Assembly: GCA_002348825.1 (NCBI GenBank)
Contig: DEBN01000033.1
Coordinates: 33,000-69,425, forward strand
Direction of reading: 5' to 3'
DNA length: 36,426 nucleotides
DNA from: Gammaproteobacteria bacterium UBA2955
Lineage (GTDB): Bacteria > Pseudomonadota > Gammaproteobacteria > Pseudomonadales > Azotimanducaceae
Below, piece after piece: positions 15,824-25,157 of the stretch. Numbering within the stretch: position 1 is the stretch's first letter; each line of letters starts with the position of its first letter. The notes beneath the pieces were generated by a model that had not been told where the DNA came from, ran no database searches, and saw only the letters and a list, made by a program, of their open reading frames with translations. Position numbers and translations under genes: made by a program.

Positions 15824-16825
15824 TCAACAGTATTTTTCGGGGCCTCTCCACTGTCCATGCGCGTAACGATCACCATGACACCACCCAATGGGCAAAGCCT
15901 TTTCAATGGCCTCTAAGTCCGATGGGCTTAATGTAAATTCTACCCCGGACGCCAACTCATTCAGATGCTCAACAGAGCGGGTGCCCGGAATCGGCAGTAC
16001 ATGATCTCCTTGTGCAAGGAGCCAGGCGATCGCCAAGCCCGATGCCGAAATACCCATATCCGCCGCCAAAGTTCTAAATGCGCTCGACGCCTGAATATTG
16101 CGCGGATATGTGTCTTCTAGGAAACGCGGATTGACCTTCATAAACGCGAGGTTTTGACAGGCCTCATAGGAGAGCGGATGGTCCGTTAGCAGCGATCTGC
16201 CGATCGGGCTAAAGGCCACCAAGGCCGTACCAAGCTGAGCGGTTTTCTGCACCAATCCCATTTCCGGAGAGCGTGTCGCCAGAGAGTATTCGGACTGCAC
16301 AGCCGCGACCGGATGCACCTCATTGGCAATTTCCAGCGACGTTGGCGCGATCTCCGAAAAACCGATCTGACGCGTCTTGCCTTTTTTGACCAAGGTCGCC
16401 AGCGACTCGGCAACTTCTTCGATCGGTATCGCCGCTTCGCGTCGATGCACATACAGCAACTCGACTTGCTCAACCCCCAAACGCTGTAGGGATTTATCCA
16501 GCTCAGATTCTAGATGCGTCAAGCTGTTGTCGAAATATCGGGTGCCATCGGACTTGCTGGTTATCCCCGCCTTGGTCGCGATAGTGAAAAAATCCTGTGC
16601 CTGCTTACCCTGTTTTGCCAGGTACGCTCCGATACGGCTCTCGGACATACCCAAGCCATAGACGTTGGATGTATCTATGTGGGTGATGCCGAGGTCTAAG
16701 CATCGGTCGAGAATGGCGTATGACTTCGCATCGTCGGTTGCGCCATAGAAATCGCTAAAGGACATGGCGCCGTAGCCCATGGCCGAGACCGGGGTCTTTG
16801 CCTGTCCAAGTAATCTTGTTTGCAT
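15824..16825 (-). CDS. Aldo/keto reductase
   Basis: This 333-residue TIM-barrel NADPH-dependent oxidoreductase is of typical length. The catalytic tetrad is complete: Asp51 and Tyr56 in DTSNVYG, Lys85 in TKAG and His127 in YVHRRE. The NADPH-binding C-terminal part shows PIPGTRSVEHLNE. YLAK and GYGAMSFSDFYG near the N-terminus are those of the AKR13/YajO-like group (aldehyde or ketone reductases). It is the first of a pair with the crotonase gene downstream. It could interconvert an alcohol and the ketone used by the Baeyer-Villiger enzyme, but this is inferred from position. Confidence 0.92.
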   Translation of the reverse strand: MQTRLLGQAKTPVSAMGYGAMSFSDFYGATDDAKSYAILDRCLDLGITHIDTSNVYGLGMSESRIGAYLAKQGKQAQDFFTIATKAGITSKSDGTRYFDNSLTHLESELDKSLQRLGVEQVELLYVHRREAAIPIEEVAESLATLVKKGKTRQIGFSEIAPTSLEIANEVHPVAAVQSEYSLATRSPEMGLVQKTAQLGTALVAFSPIGRSLLTDHPLSYEACQNLAFMKVNPRFLEDTYPRNIQASSAFRTLAADMGISASGLAIAWLLAQGDHVLPIPGTRSVEHLNELASGVEFTLSPSDLEAIEKALPIGWCHGDRYAHGQWRGPEKYC

Positions 16826-16953
16826 AGCTCAATCCTCCATCTAGCTAACGCAACATAAGTGCACGCCGGGCCTAGAGCAAGGTAGAACCACACTCAAGCC
16901 AAATCCAACATCAATCCGTACCGGCATAGTTACTTGCATCGGTTAGGTGCGCG

Positions 16954-18288
16954 CTAACCGCCTTGCGCTGGAATGAGCCACGCATCCTCGGTTACGCGTC
17001 CACCCATTTCCTCCGCCACCGCACGATCAACAATCTGCAAACCCGTGGCAGACATATCAACAAAGGTATCAACACCATTGGGTACAGGAAAACCAGTTCG
17101 GGTGCGATGAATGTTATACCGCCCAGAGAATTTGCGACCGAATATTCGTTCAATGCCTTGCTGGCCTTCCATAAAACCTAACAAACCACCCCAGGTAGCA
17201 GCCGGATTATCAGAGTCCCAACCGGCTAAAACCGCAATCTTAACGGTCTCCTGCCAGTCGCCTTCGCCGAAGAACAAACTGACCAGACTGGCAGCAAAGT
17301 TGATGCTGGCGGAGAAACAGCCGTTACAGCTCAAATTGCGAGAGGTAATGTCGTAGCCGTCTTGCTCTTCCACCTGGTACCTTTGATAGACCTCGTCTCT
17401 GGCCTGCTCCCAAGGGATACCCGCCGCGTAGCGGCTTTTCACGAAGTCGTACATGCGCGCCGAAACAGAGTCGTCTGGCAGATGTGCGCGAGCCTGCGCT
17501 GACATCCAGGAAAGCTGCTGTTGTCGCGAAAGTTTGGGGTCGACTACCGACGCCAGCGCATGCATGACGATGTAAAATTCCGACGCCAATGCCGCCTCGG
17601 CGCGCGCGGTGGTGCGAATCGGCAGGTAGGCCATCTTCAATGCCACGTCCGGACGCCCAGGCGCGTACAAACCAAAAATCTCGGTGGTCAGTTGGGCATC
17701 AATCATGTCGTAATGCTCGTTGCGCTCGGGATCACTGGTGTCGGGCGGCACCACGCCTTCCAACATCAGTTCGTGGGCGCGCTGGTTCGACACCCACAAA
17801 AAATTCTCGCCCTTGCCCGCATAGTTCTTTAACGGCGAGTTGCGCTCGTCGTATATGTGAGTGAGCCAACCGTCACGGATCTGCTCGCCCGTCAACATCG
17901 AGGTTTGGTGCGTCGCAAGAAGATGCTGATAGATGTACTCAATGTCGGTGTCGTCGTCAGAACCCCAGATTTCATTTGGCCCGCGATAGACCCAATCAAT
18001 GGTCAGCGACAACCTTGGAAAAGTGGCACCGCCGAGATTCGGCAGATCTTTGGTGCCCCAGTCTGCACGTGTGTAAAAATCGCCAGCTACACCCGCGCCG
18101 CCGATTTTATCCATTTCGGTAACAATACCGGTCCAGTTGGCGATGGTTTGACCCAACCAAAACCCCTGCAGTTTCTCCTGATAGTCGGCTCGAGAAATCG
18201 CTATTTCGTCTGCTTGAGCACTGGCAGGTGCGCTGCTGATCATGGCAAACACGCTGACCACCAGTAATTTACACATTTGGGTGCGCAT
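16954..18288 (-). CDS. Exported ADP-ribosylglycohydrolase-family protein
   Basis: This 444-residue protein has a clear signal peptide (MRTQMCKLLVVSVFAMISS, cleavage near ASA/QA), so it acts in the periplasm, unlike cytoplasmic DraG. The ADP-ribosylglycohydrolase domain is recognisable by GFWLGQTIANWTG at the start, SDDDTDIEY (metal-binding acidic cluster) and GWDSDNPAATWGGLLG near the C-terminus, matching the GDTDT-type motif. Family members hydrolyse N- or O-glycosidic bonds to ribose using two Mg ions. It lies 70 bases downstream of a ribose-type ABC transporter permease and appears to be the last gene of that operon. It may release a ribose-containing product for import. GGAG lies 7 bases before the ATG. 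Confidence 0.88.
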   Translation of the reverse strand: MRTQMCKLLVVSVFAMISSAPASAQADEIAISRADYQEKLQGFWLGQTIANWTGIVTEMDKIGGAGVAGDFYTRADWGTKDLPNLGGATFPRLSLTIDWVYRGPNEIWGSDDDTDIEYIYQHLLATHQTSMLTGEQIRDGWLTHIYDERNSPLKNYAGKGENFLWVSNQRAHELMLEGVVPPDTSDPERNEHYDMIDAQLTTEIFGLYAPGRPDVALKMAYLPIRTTARAEAALASEFYIVMHALASVVDPKLSRQQQLSWMSAQARAHLPDDSVSARMYDFVKSRYAAGIPWEQARDEVYQRYQVEEQDGYDITSRNLSCNGCFSASINFAASLVSLFFGEGDWQETVKIAVLAGWDSDNPAATWGGLLGFMEGQQGIERIFGRKFSGRYNIHRTRTGFPVPNGVDTFVDMSATGLQIVDRAVAEEMGGRVTEDAWLIPAQGG

Positions 18289-18358
18289 CTTAATTCTCCT
18301 ATCACCCTTAGGTTACCTCGCGGTAAACGCTATCAAATTTCCGGTTTGTATACCCGCA

Positions 18359-19300
18359 CTACGGCACCCGGTCTGCCCGCCATCGATCTAGCACCACAGC
18401 CAATACGATAACCACGCCGGTAACGACACGTTTAAACGGCTCGGACACTCCGATCTGGGCCAGTCCGTTTTGCAGCACCGCGATAATGAGCACACCGATA
18501 AACGCACTGAATATCGAACCGCGACCGCCCATCAAACTGGTGCCGCCAATAACGGCCGCAGCGATAGCCGCCAACTCCAGACCCAAGCCGGCATTCGGGT
18601 CCGTTGAGCCCAGATACGCGGAATTCATTAAACCGGCTAAACCCGCCAGCACGCCGGAAATACACAACACAATCAGTAACGTTAATTTCGGATCTATTCC
18701 CGACATGCGCGCCGCTTCTGGATTTGTTCCGACGGCGATAATGTGCCGCCCGAACACCGTGGCGGTAAGCACGAAATGGGCAACCGCAACCACCACAAGC
18801 GCGCATAAAAACGCCGGGGTCAGGGCCAACCAGGGGATCGGCTGGACCAAGCCCTGAATAGCACTGCCGATGTATACGGTTTGCGAGTCGGTGATCAGAT
18901 AGGCAAAACCACGCGCTGCTTCTAACATCCCCAAGGTGACGATAAACACGGGCAAGCGTAAATAGCTGCCGAGCAGTCCGTTTACAAGCCCGGCGACAGC
19001 ACCGGTAGCTACCCCCGCCAGGGCAGCCACAGGAATTGAAAATCCCGCCGCAACAGTGACCCCAATCACAGCTGCGCTCAATGCCAAAACCGAACCTACG
19101 GACAGGTCAATGCCCCCGCAAATTAAGACAAAGGTCATACCCACGGTAACCAGCGTTAATGCCGGCAATTGATTGAGTATTGCCGACAGAGTGCCATAAG
19201 AAAGAAAATTTTCGGCGGCCAGAGTGAAGGTCAGGATGATCACCAGCAGTGACACCATCACCAGGTATTGGTCGAGCCAGCGCAACAGTCGTCGTGACAT
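18359..19300 (-). CDS. Ribose-type ABC transporter permease
   Basis: This 313-residue inner-membrane permease of the RbsC/BPD_transp_2 family has about eight to ten hydrophobic helices. The family blocks are present: GMTFVLICGGIDLSVGSVLAL, a cytoplasmic EAARMSGID loop that contacts the ATPase, and AAVIGGTSLMGGRGSI. The start is placed at the ATG at 19300, one base after the ATPase stop codon. A longer frame to 19378 would overlap the ATPase gene and adds residues unlike the family. Substrate is probably a pentose, nucleoside or related small sugar. It belongs to the operon with the ATPase, the binding protein and the exported ADP-ribosylglycohydrolase. Confidence 0.94.
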   Translation of the reverse strand: MSRRLLRWLDQYLVMVSLLVIILTFTLAAENFLSYGTLSAILNQLPALTLVTVGMTFVLICGGIDLSVGSVLALSAAVIGVTVAAGFSIPVAALAGVATGAVAGLVNGLLGSYLRLPVFIVTLGMLEAARGFAYLITDSQTVYIGSAIQGLVQPIPWLALTPAFLCALVVVAVAHFVLTATVFGRHIIAVGTNPEAARMSGIDPKLTLLIVLCISGVLAGLAGLMNSAYLGSTDPNAGLGLELAAIAAAVIGGTSLMGGRGSIFSAFIGVLIIAVLQNGLAQIGVSEPFKRVVTGVVIVLAVVLDRWRADRVP

Positions 19301-19301
19301 G

Positions 19302-20798
19302 TCAGGCCATCTGCGTGGTGTTATGAGCGGAGAATGCAGCTTCAAGAATCTTCTCCTGATCGAAGCTGTCGCGCTCAAAGGTACTGATCATTCGCCCCGC
19401 AGACATGACTGCAATGCGGTCACACAAAGCCAGCAGTTCTTGCAATTCCGAAGAAGCCACCACAATGCATACCCCTTGATCTCGCAATGCACGCAACAGA
19501 TCGTGGATCGCGAACTTCGCGCCAACGTCGACCCCTCGGGTAGGTTCGTCGAGCAGCAATAACGAGCACTCTCGGTGCAACCAGCGGGCCAATATGACCT
19601 TCTGTTGATTACCACCGCTGAGCGCTTCAATGGATTGATCGCCGCCCTCACACTTGACGTTCAAACGGCGGATCAGAGCATCCACGGCAGTGGCCTCGCG
19701 CCGGCGACTTAACAAGTGCCGCGAGGCAACCCGTCCAAGCTGTGCAATGGTTGCATTAAACGCCACCGAGAGACCCCGAAAGATACCCTGACTAGCCCGA
19801 CTTTCCGGCACCATGCCAACGCCATGTTTTACCGCATCGTTTACCCCTGTCAGACCAATACGCTTATCTGCGTGGAGCAATTCGACGCGGCCACTGGTGT
19901 GTGCAACGAGACCGTAAATAGCTTCCAATAGCTCTGTGCGGCCAGCCCCCATTAAGCCTGCCAGGCCGAAAATTTCGCCGCGATGACAATCCAGCGAAAC
20001 CGGCTGCCGCATGTTTCGAGTAAGCAGATTCCGCACAGAGAGATGAACAGACCCATGACGCTGGGCTGCAATGGCTGGTTGCGCTAACTTTTCTTTACCC
20101 GACATGTGCCGAATCACCTCAGCGACAGTGAGTTGCTCAGAGGGCGCGTTGTGCACCACTTTGCCATCGCGCAACACCCAAACATGGTCACACAACTGCA
20201 GCACGTCGTTAAGACGATGAGAGACGTAGAGAATCGACACGCCATTGTTGGCGCGTTTCTGCAACATGGCATGCAGCGCCCGGGCTTGTTGATCATTCAG
20301 CGCCGAGGTAGGTTCGTCGAGCAACAGCAGACGCGCCTCGGAATTAAGCGTCTTGGCCAGCTCCACCATCTGCCGTTCGGCCAGATTTAGGGTACCGACC
20401 AGTTGGTCGGGGGCGAGATCCAGTTGAAATCGATCCAATAACTCTCGGCATCGCCGGTGTAGGGTCGCGCGGTCTAGACGCAGTCGCCCGGGCAACGCGC
20501 GCAACCCAATATTTTCCGCGACACTTAAATTATCGATGAGACTGAGCTCCTGACTGCACAGAGACAGCCCAGCTCGCTGCGCCGCTTTGGGGTTTTTTGC
20601 CGCCCACGGCGCCCCATCCAACACCACCGTGCCACTATCCGCCGGTGTTAAACCGCTGAGAATTTTCAGCAGGGTCGTTTTGCCCGCTCCGTTCTCGCCC
20701 ACGATGGCATGGATTGCCCCCGCATCGAGGTGCAAATTCAGGCCCCGCAGAACCGGAGCTGCATAATGTTTACGAAGGTTGCGAATCTGCAGCCGCAA
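19302..20798 (-). CDS. Ribose-type ABC transporter double ATPase
   Basis: This 498-residue protein has two fused ATPase domains, as in RbsA. The first has Walker A GENGAGKTT (near 35-43), a signature reading LNLAERQMVELAK and Walker B LLLLDEPTSAL. The second has a degenerate Walker A GLMGAGRTELL, a canonical LSGGNQQKVILARWL signature and LLLDEPTRGVD. The asymmetry is normal for this family. The start is a TTG at 20798, one base after the binding-protein stop; no ATG gives a complete N-terminus, so this rare start seems real. It energises uptake with the permease whose start lies one base after its own stop. Confidence 0.94.
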   Translation of the reverse strand: MRLQIRNLRKHYAAPVLRGLNLHLDAGAIHAIVGENGAGKTTLLKILSGLTPADSGTVVLDGAPWAAKNPKAAQRAGLSLCSQELSLIDNLSVAENIGLRALPGRLRLDRATLHRRCRELLDRFQLDLAPDQLVGTLNLAERQMVELAKTLNSEARLLLLDEPTSALNDQQARALHAMLQKRANNGVSILYVSHRLNDVLQLCDHVWVLRDGKVVHNAPSEQLTVAEVIRHMSGKEKLAQPAIAAQRHGSVHLSVRNLLTRNMRQPVSLDCHRGEIFGLAGLMGAGRTELLEAIYGLVAHTSGRVELLHADKRIGLTGVNDAVKHGVGMVPESRASQGIFRGLSVAFNATIAQLGRVASRHLLSRRREATAVDALIRRLNVKCEGGDQSIEALSGGNQQKVILARWLHRECSLLLLDEPTRGVDVGAKFAIHDLLRALRDQGVCIVVASSELQELLALCDRIAVMSAGRMISTFERDSFDQEKILEAAFSAHNTTQMA

Positions 20799-20799
20799 G

Positions 20800-21774
20800 C
20801 TACTGATCCAAATCGGCGGGCGTCACCAATTTCACCGCGGTCGTGCGATCGGTCATTTGGGTCTGGCCCGCGATCATCTCCAACGCAAACTCGATACCAA
20901 AAATAGCGAACTGAGCACCGTATTGGTCCACAGTAGCGTCGATACGACCCTCGCGCATCAACGGATGAACGGCGCTGATATTGTCAAAACCAGCAATACT
21001 CAAATCATCGCGATCAGCGAGTTTTACAGCGCTCGCTGCGCCCAGCGCCATATTGTCGTTGGCTGCAAGAATAGCCTTTAGGTTTGGATACCTGTTCAGC
21101 ACCGCGGCGGTAATTTGCGCGGCCTGAGTTTGATCCCAAGCGCCGCTCTGACTGCCTACCAGCGCCATATCCGCTGCAGCTACCGCATCTTCGAAACCCG
21201 CCTTACGCTCTTTAGCATTGGCCGCGGTGGGAATGCCCTCTAAGATAAATACCTCGCTGCCGGCTTCATGCTGCGCCAGCACGTATTCAGCAACGAGTCG
21301 CGCGCCCTGACGATTACTCGGACCGATGTAAGGAATATTAGCGTTGTATTCAGCCAGCACTTCAGTCGCCAATCGGTTATCGATGTTCACCACGTGTATA
21401 CCCGACTGCATCGCGCGTACCAAAGCGGGAACTAATGCGCGAGAATCCGCTGGCGCAATAACAATCGCGTCGACGCCACGCGCGATCATTTGATCGACCA
21501 ACGCAACTTGTTGGGCTAAATCGCTCTCATTTTTTATGCCATTAGCGACCAGCGTATATATATCTGCTCGCTCAGCCTGATGCGCCTCGGCCGCGCGCTG
21601 CATATTGACGAAGAACTCGTTGGCCAGCGATTTCATTATCAGTGCGACTTTAGGTGGGGTATCTGCAGCCTTGGCAGGAACAGACGAGTCCGCACAACCG
21701 AACATGATCGCTACCGCAATTACCAGGAAGCATTTAGCCCTTGAAGCTCGAAAAAATTTCCGCTGCGCGATCAT
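20800..21774 (-). CDS. Ribose-type ABC transporter substrate-binding protein (lipoprotein)
   Basis: This 324-residue periplasmic binding protein belongs to the RbsB (Peripla_BP_4) family. The N-terminus is a signal peptide with a probable lipobox IMFGC. The mature chain shows VALIMKSLANEFFVNMQRAA, DAIVIAPADSRALVP, HVVNIDNRL, ILAANDNMALGA and DLSIAGFDN, the standard landmarks for sugar binding in two lobes. The ligand cannot be read from sequence. It is the first gene of the operon, divergent from the esterase gene. A perfect inverted repeat lies about 55 bases upstream and may be an operator. Confidence 0.93.
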   Translation of the reverse strand: MIAQRKFFRASRAKCFLVIAVAIMFGCADSSVPAKAADTPPKVALIMKSLANEFFVNMQRAAEAHQAERADIYTLVANGIKNESDLAQQVALVDQMIARGVDAIVIAPADSRALVPALVRAMQSGIHVVNIDNRLATEVLAEYNANIPYIGPSNRQGARLVAEYVLAQHEAGSEVFILEGIPTAANAKERKAGFEDAVAAADMALVGSQSGAWDQTQAAQITAAVLNRYPNLKAILAANDNMALGAASAVKLADRDDLSIAGFDNISAVHPLMREGRIDATVDQYGAQFAIFGIEFALEMIAGQTQMTDRTTAVKLVTPADLDQ

Positions 21775-21829
21775 TTAACCCCTCTCCTACAGTGCGGTGG
21801 CCCACACAATACTGTCTTTCAGCAAGTCC

Positions 21830-21846
21830 CGATCATACCTTGATCG
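21830..21846. promoter_or_regulatory. Inverted repeat, possible operator for transporter operon
   Basis: CGATCA and TGATCG form a perfect 6-bp inverted repeat around TACCT in the 182-base divergent gap between the binding-protein gene and the esterase gene. Size and place suit an operator, but no regulator gene is nearby. Confidence 0.3.
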
Positions 21847-21956
21847 ACTCGCGTTTTAACTTGGATCGTATACCTACAAAGTGCATGGGTGTGATACTTC
21901 GGCGCCACTCGCAAGTTCGCCTATACTACGGCGCTTGGGGAAATCGGGGGACCGGT

Positions 21957-22997
21957 ATGAATTTGAGCAGGTTAACGATGCTGGGTTGCTTGTCGTTGCT
22001 GTGTATGAGTTGCGGCGGCGGCGCGTCACAAGCCACAGAAACCGTCCAAGCTAGCCAAACTATCCAAACTATCCAAACCACAGGGTCTACAACAAGCGCT
22101 AACGATTCAGGTACAGCCGCAGGGAACGCCTGTACAAATTTTAACGGCGTCAATTCTTTCGGTCAGCAGATCGTCAATACCGAAGCCTGTACGCTGAACC
22201 ACGACGGCATCGAGCGTGACTATTTTATTCATGTCCCGGATCAACAGACCGACACCAATAGATTACCGGTAGTGCTAAGTTTCCATGGCTACACCAGCAG
22301 CGCCGAGACCAATCTGAACTATACCGGCTTGCAGCCCCTTGCCGAATCTGAAGGGTTTATCGCGGTCTATCCTCAAGGAACAATATTGCCCGCGAGCGGC
22401 GAGGCACACTGGAACTCTGGCCGCGGATTCACCGACAAGAGCGATACCGACGATCTCGGCTTCGTTGAAACCCTGATCGATCATCTTAACGCATCCAGGA
22501 ATATCGATGCCGACCGGGTTTACGCCATTGGTATGTCGAACGGTGGCATGATGAGTTACCTACTGGCCTGTCAACTTAGTCAGCGGGTCGCCGCAATAGT
22601 TTCGGTAACCGGCTCAATGACTGTGGAAAGCGCAACCTGCACCGCCAGTCGCCCGGTGCCGGTGATGCACATTCATGGCGTCGAAGACGCGGTGGTGCCC
22701 TTCGCCGGCGGCAACGGTTTCACGGCCATCACACCGACCATTGAATTCTGGGCCCAATCTAATGGCTGCGTCGGCGACCCACAGCAAACCGCCATCGCTG
22801 ACATCACTGGCGACGGGTATGGCGGTCAAAGAACTCGATACCTTGACTGCTCTCAGGGCACTGAGGTCGAGCTGATCGCTCTGGATGCGGTTGGCCATGA
22901 TTGGCCCATCAACGTCGACGGTTATCGGCGTCACGATGTGCACGCCGCAGACGAAATATGGTATTTCTTAAAGCGCTTCTCACTCTATGGCGGTTGA
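21957..22997 (+). CDS. Polyhydroxybutyrate depolymerase-like / LpqC-type esterase, exported
   Basis: This 346-residue alpha/beta hydrolase belongs to the family of PHB depolymerases, feruloyl and acetylxylan esterases (LpqC). The signal peptide MNLSRLTMLGCLSLLCMSC ends in a cysteine that could be lipidated, though the lipobox is atypical. A Thr/Gln/Ser-rich linker follows (about 22-58). The catalytic triad is visible: Ser194 in GMSNGG, Asp244 in HGVEDAVVP and His314 in AVGHDWP; SFHGYTSS forms the oxyanion region. Cysteines suggest disulphides. I start at 21957, where a G-rich ribosome site precedes; the longer open frame has no such site. It probably hydrolyses polyester or polysaccharide-linked esters outside the cell. 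Confidence 0.88.
   Translation: MNLSRLTMLGCLSLLCMSCGGGASQATETVQASQTIQTIQTTGSTTSANDSGTAAGNACTNFNGVNSFGQQIVNTEACTLNHDGIERDYFIHVPDQQTDTNRLPVVLSFHGYTSSAETNLNYTGLQPLAESEGFIAVYPQGTILPASGEAHWNSGRGFTDKSDTDDLGFVETLIDHLNASRNIDADRVYAIGMSNGGMMSYLLACQLSQRVAAIVSVTGSMTVESATCTASRPVPVMHIHGVEDAVVPFAGGNGFTAITPTIEFWAQSNGCVGDPQQTAIADITGDGYGGQRTRYLDCSQGTEVELIALDAVGHDWPINVDGYRRHDVHAADEIWYFLKRFSLYGG
22055..22080 (+). repeat. Short tandem 9-base repeat inside esterase linker
   Basis: Two full copies of CCAAACTAT and a partial third encode Gln-Thr-Ile repeats in the linker after the signal peptide. Such repeats can vary in copy number in frame without breaking the gene. Confidence 0.6.
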
Positions 22998-23139
22998 AAA
23001 TAATAAGCCATCGAGTTGCGTCATCGCCGACTCCACGGTACAGCGCCCGTCCGAAAAAACACCCCAAGGCAAAAGCGGTAATGCCAGGGACCCACGCGCC
23101 GACATCAAACCTTAAGCGACAGCTATCGCGGAGCAAAAA

Positions 23140-23988
23140 CTAACCAATAACTTCTTCTGCGATCTTACTTAGTCGTTCCAGCGGATCACCATCGCCCATC
23201 ATCGGCACCACGACACGACTGACACCCACCGCGGCTAGCTCGCCGAGGAAATCTTCGCCGCCAACACCAGGCCACATACAGGTTATTTCGATTTCAGAAA
23301 GATCCCGGCCAATGGCATCGCATTCAATCTTTAGATTTTCCATATGCCCTTTCAGCTCTGCAGGGTTGCCCGTAGGCGCAAACCAACCATTACCCAACTG
23401 AGCCGTACGTTTAAATATCTTGCCTTTAACGCCTCCCATTACCACAGGAAAGGGATTCTGAATGGGCAACGGATAACTCTTAAAACCTTTCCAGGAAATA
23501 AAATCACTTTCGTGTTCTACGACCTCGCCCGACCAAATCTTGCGCATGCCCGCAACATAATCGTCAAAGCGCGCACCTCGGTGTTCGAATGGCACTCCAA
23601 GCGCCTCAAACTCCTCCCTTAGCCAACCGATACCTACGCCCAACATAAATCGACCGTTAGACATAAAGTCCAGACTTGCCGCCTGCTTAGCCATATAGAT
23701 CGGATTCACCTGGGAGAGGATGTTAACCCCGGTCGCTAACCGCAAAGTCTTTGTGGACGCCGCTACGGCCGCGAGGGCAATAAGGGGATCAACAAAGTTA
23801 GTTTCCGGCGCCGCGCCCATATTGCCCGACTTATTGTAGGGGTACTTGGATTCATAATTGACTGGAACCACGACGTGCTCGAACGTCCAGACAGATTCGT
23901 ATCCGAGCGATTCGACAAACCGGGCGGTTTGCACAACCTGATCCGCCGACTGCACTCCAATGTTTACTGGAATAACACCTACCTGCAT
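23140..23988 (-). CDS. Luciferase-like (LLM class) flavin-dependent oxidoreductase
   Basis: This 282-residue TIM-barrel enzyme is of the bacterial luciferase-like superfamily, in the F420-type subgroup. Recognisable blocks are ESLGYESVWTFEHVVVP, LATGVNILSQVNPIYMAKQ, RFMLGVGIGWLREEFEALG and VVMGGVKGKIFKRTAQLGNGW. Family members bind F420 or FMN and act on alkanes, ketones or heterocycles. Cofactor and substrate cannot be deduced. It lies 101 bases downstream of the hydrolase gene at 24090. It is convergent with the esterase gene. Confidence 0.9.
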   Translation of the reverse strand: MQVGVIPVNIGVQSADQVVQTARFVESLGYESVWTFEHVVVPVNYESKYPYNKSGNMGAAPETNFVDPLIALAAVAASTKTLRLATGVNILSQVNPIYMAKQAASLDFMSNGRFMLGVGIGWLREEFEALGVPFEHRGARFDDYVAGMRKIWSGEVVEHESDFISWKGFKSYPLPIQNPFPVVMGGVKGKIFKRTAQLGNGWFAPTGNPAELKGHMENLKIECDAIGRDLSEIEITCMWPGVGGEDFLGELAAVGVSRVVVPMMGDGDPLERLSKIAEEVIG

Positions 23989-24089
23989 TTTCTCCCCTTA
24001 CGCCGATTGCGTTCGTAATTGCTTGGAACAGTGAAGTCTACACGCTCTGGCAATGCAACAGCGGCCCATGCACAGCTGGTGCACAAGAA

Positions 24090-25139
24090 CTATGAGTTTT
24101 CTTGTCCTTCAGCGGGCCACTGAGTAGCACTAGGGTCGTTCCGCTTGATATGTGCTAACACCGGCTCGATAACCTGCTCCGGTTTTTCGCTAAGCAACCA
24201 ATGCCCAGCGTCGAGTTCTAGGATCGAATAGGGTCCTTGCATGTAGTCGGCCATCAACTCGGTGCCCTTACGTCCAACGGCGGTATCCTGATTACCCCAT
24301 ATGAATAAAGTGGGCACGAAGACATCGCCATTTTGGTTCTCGCCGTCGGGCGGCTGCATCGCGAACGAGGCCCGATACCAGTTGAGCGCAGCCGTAAGCG
24401 CGCCCGGTTCGCTGAACACGTCGATGTATTCCTGCATTTTTTCTGGACTCATGCCATCCAGCACATCCCTTAACATCGAGAAACTATTGAAGGCGAACAG
24501 AATTTCTGGAACCGAAGGCGTGACGAAAAGCGCAAAATAGGCGCTCTTCGACTGCTGCTCTGGGTCGGTCTCGAGCGCGCTCTGAAACGCCAGTGGGTGC
24601 GCAATAGACAGTGGCGTCCAACTGAGAATCCTGTCCGGGTTGGCCAGTACCGCACCCCAGCCGACCCCCGCGCCCCAGTCGTGTCCCACTAGATGAAACT
24701 GTACGCCGCCAACGCTTTCCACAACGGCAAACAGATCCTCCACCAATCGCGGCACAACGTATTCGTTTACGGCCTCCGGCCTTATCTCAGGACTGTAGCC
24801 GCGCTGGTCAAACGCGACCACCCGATAGCCCGCGCTTGCCAATGGTGCAATCAAATCCACCCACATCACGGAGGTGGTTGGAAACCCGTGAAGCAAAACG
24901 ACTAACGGCCGATCTACATTGCTTTTAAAGCCGGCAACCCGCGCACGGAAATCACCGCGAGCCGTGGCGATACGCACGATGCCATCTGCTTGCTTGTCCG
25001 CGAAAAATGGCAGCTGCGCGGTCGCCTTGGTGTGCGCGTAGGTTTCATCAAGGGCCATTCGAGCCCCGCCCCAAAGCGTCACTATTCCGACTACCAGCAA
25101 CGCAACCAAGCCAACAGCAAAATATCCGATGTACTTCAT
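24090..25139 (-). CDS. Alpha/beta hydrolase, epoxide hydrolase-like, membrane-anchored
   Basis: This 349-residue protein has an N-terminal transmembrane segment (IGYFAVGLVALLVVGIVTLW) and an alpha/beta hydrolase domain. The blocks are HGFPTTSVMW (84-93), FDQRGYSPE and GHDWGAG, in which Asp154 is the nucleophile. An aspartate nucleophile in GHDWG is typical of epoxide hydrolases and haloalkane dehalogenases. The acid is in WGNQDTAV and the base in DAGHWLLSEKPEQV. The catalytic part should lie outside the cytoplasm. It is 18 bases downstream of another hydrolase gene and is the last of a five-gene operon. Confidence 0.9.
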   Translation of the reverse strand: MKYIGYFAVGLVALLVVGIVTLWGGARMALDETYAHTKATAQLPFFADKQADGIVRIATARGDFRARVAGFKSNVDRPLVVLLHGFPTTSVMWVDLIAPLASAGYRVVAFDQRGYSPEIRPEAVNEYVVPRLVEDLFAVVESVGGVQFHLVGHDWGAGVGWGAVLANPDRILSWTPLSIAHPLAFQSALETDPEQQSKSAYFALFVTPSVPEILFAFNSFSMLRDVLDGMSPEKMQEYIDVFSEPGALTAALNWYRASFAMQPPDGENQNGDVFVPTLFIWGNQDTAVGRKGTELMADYMQGPYSILELDAGHWLLSEKPEQVIEPVLAHIKRNDPSATQWPAEGQENS

Positions 25140-25157
25140 TCGCCTTTGCTCCTAGGA

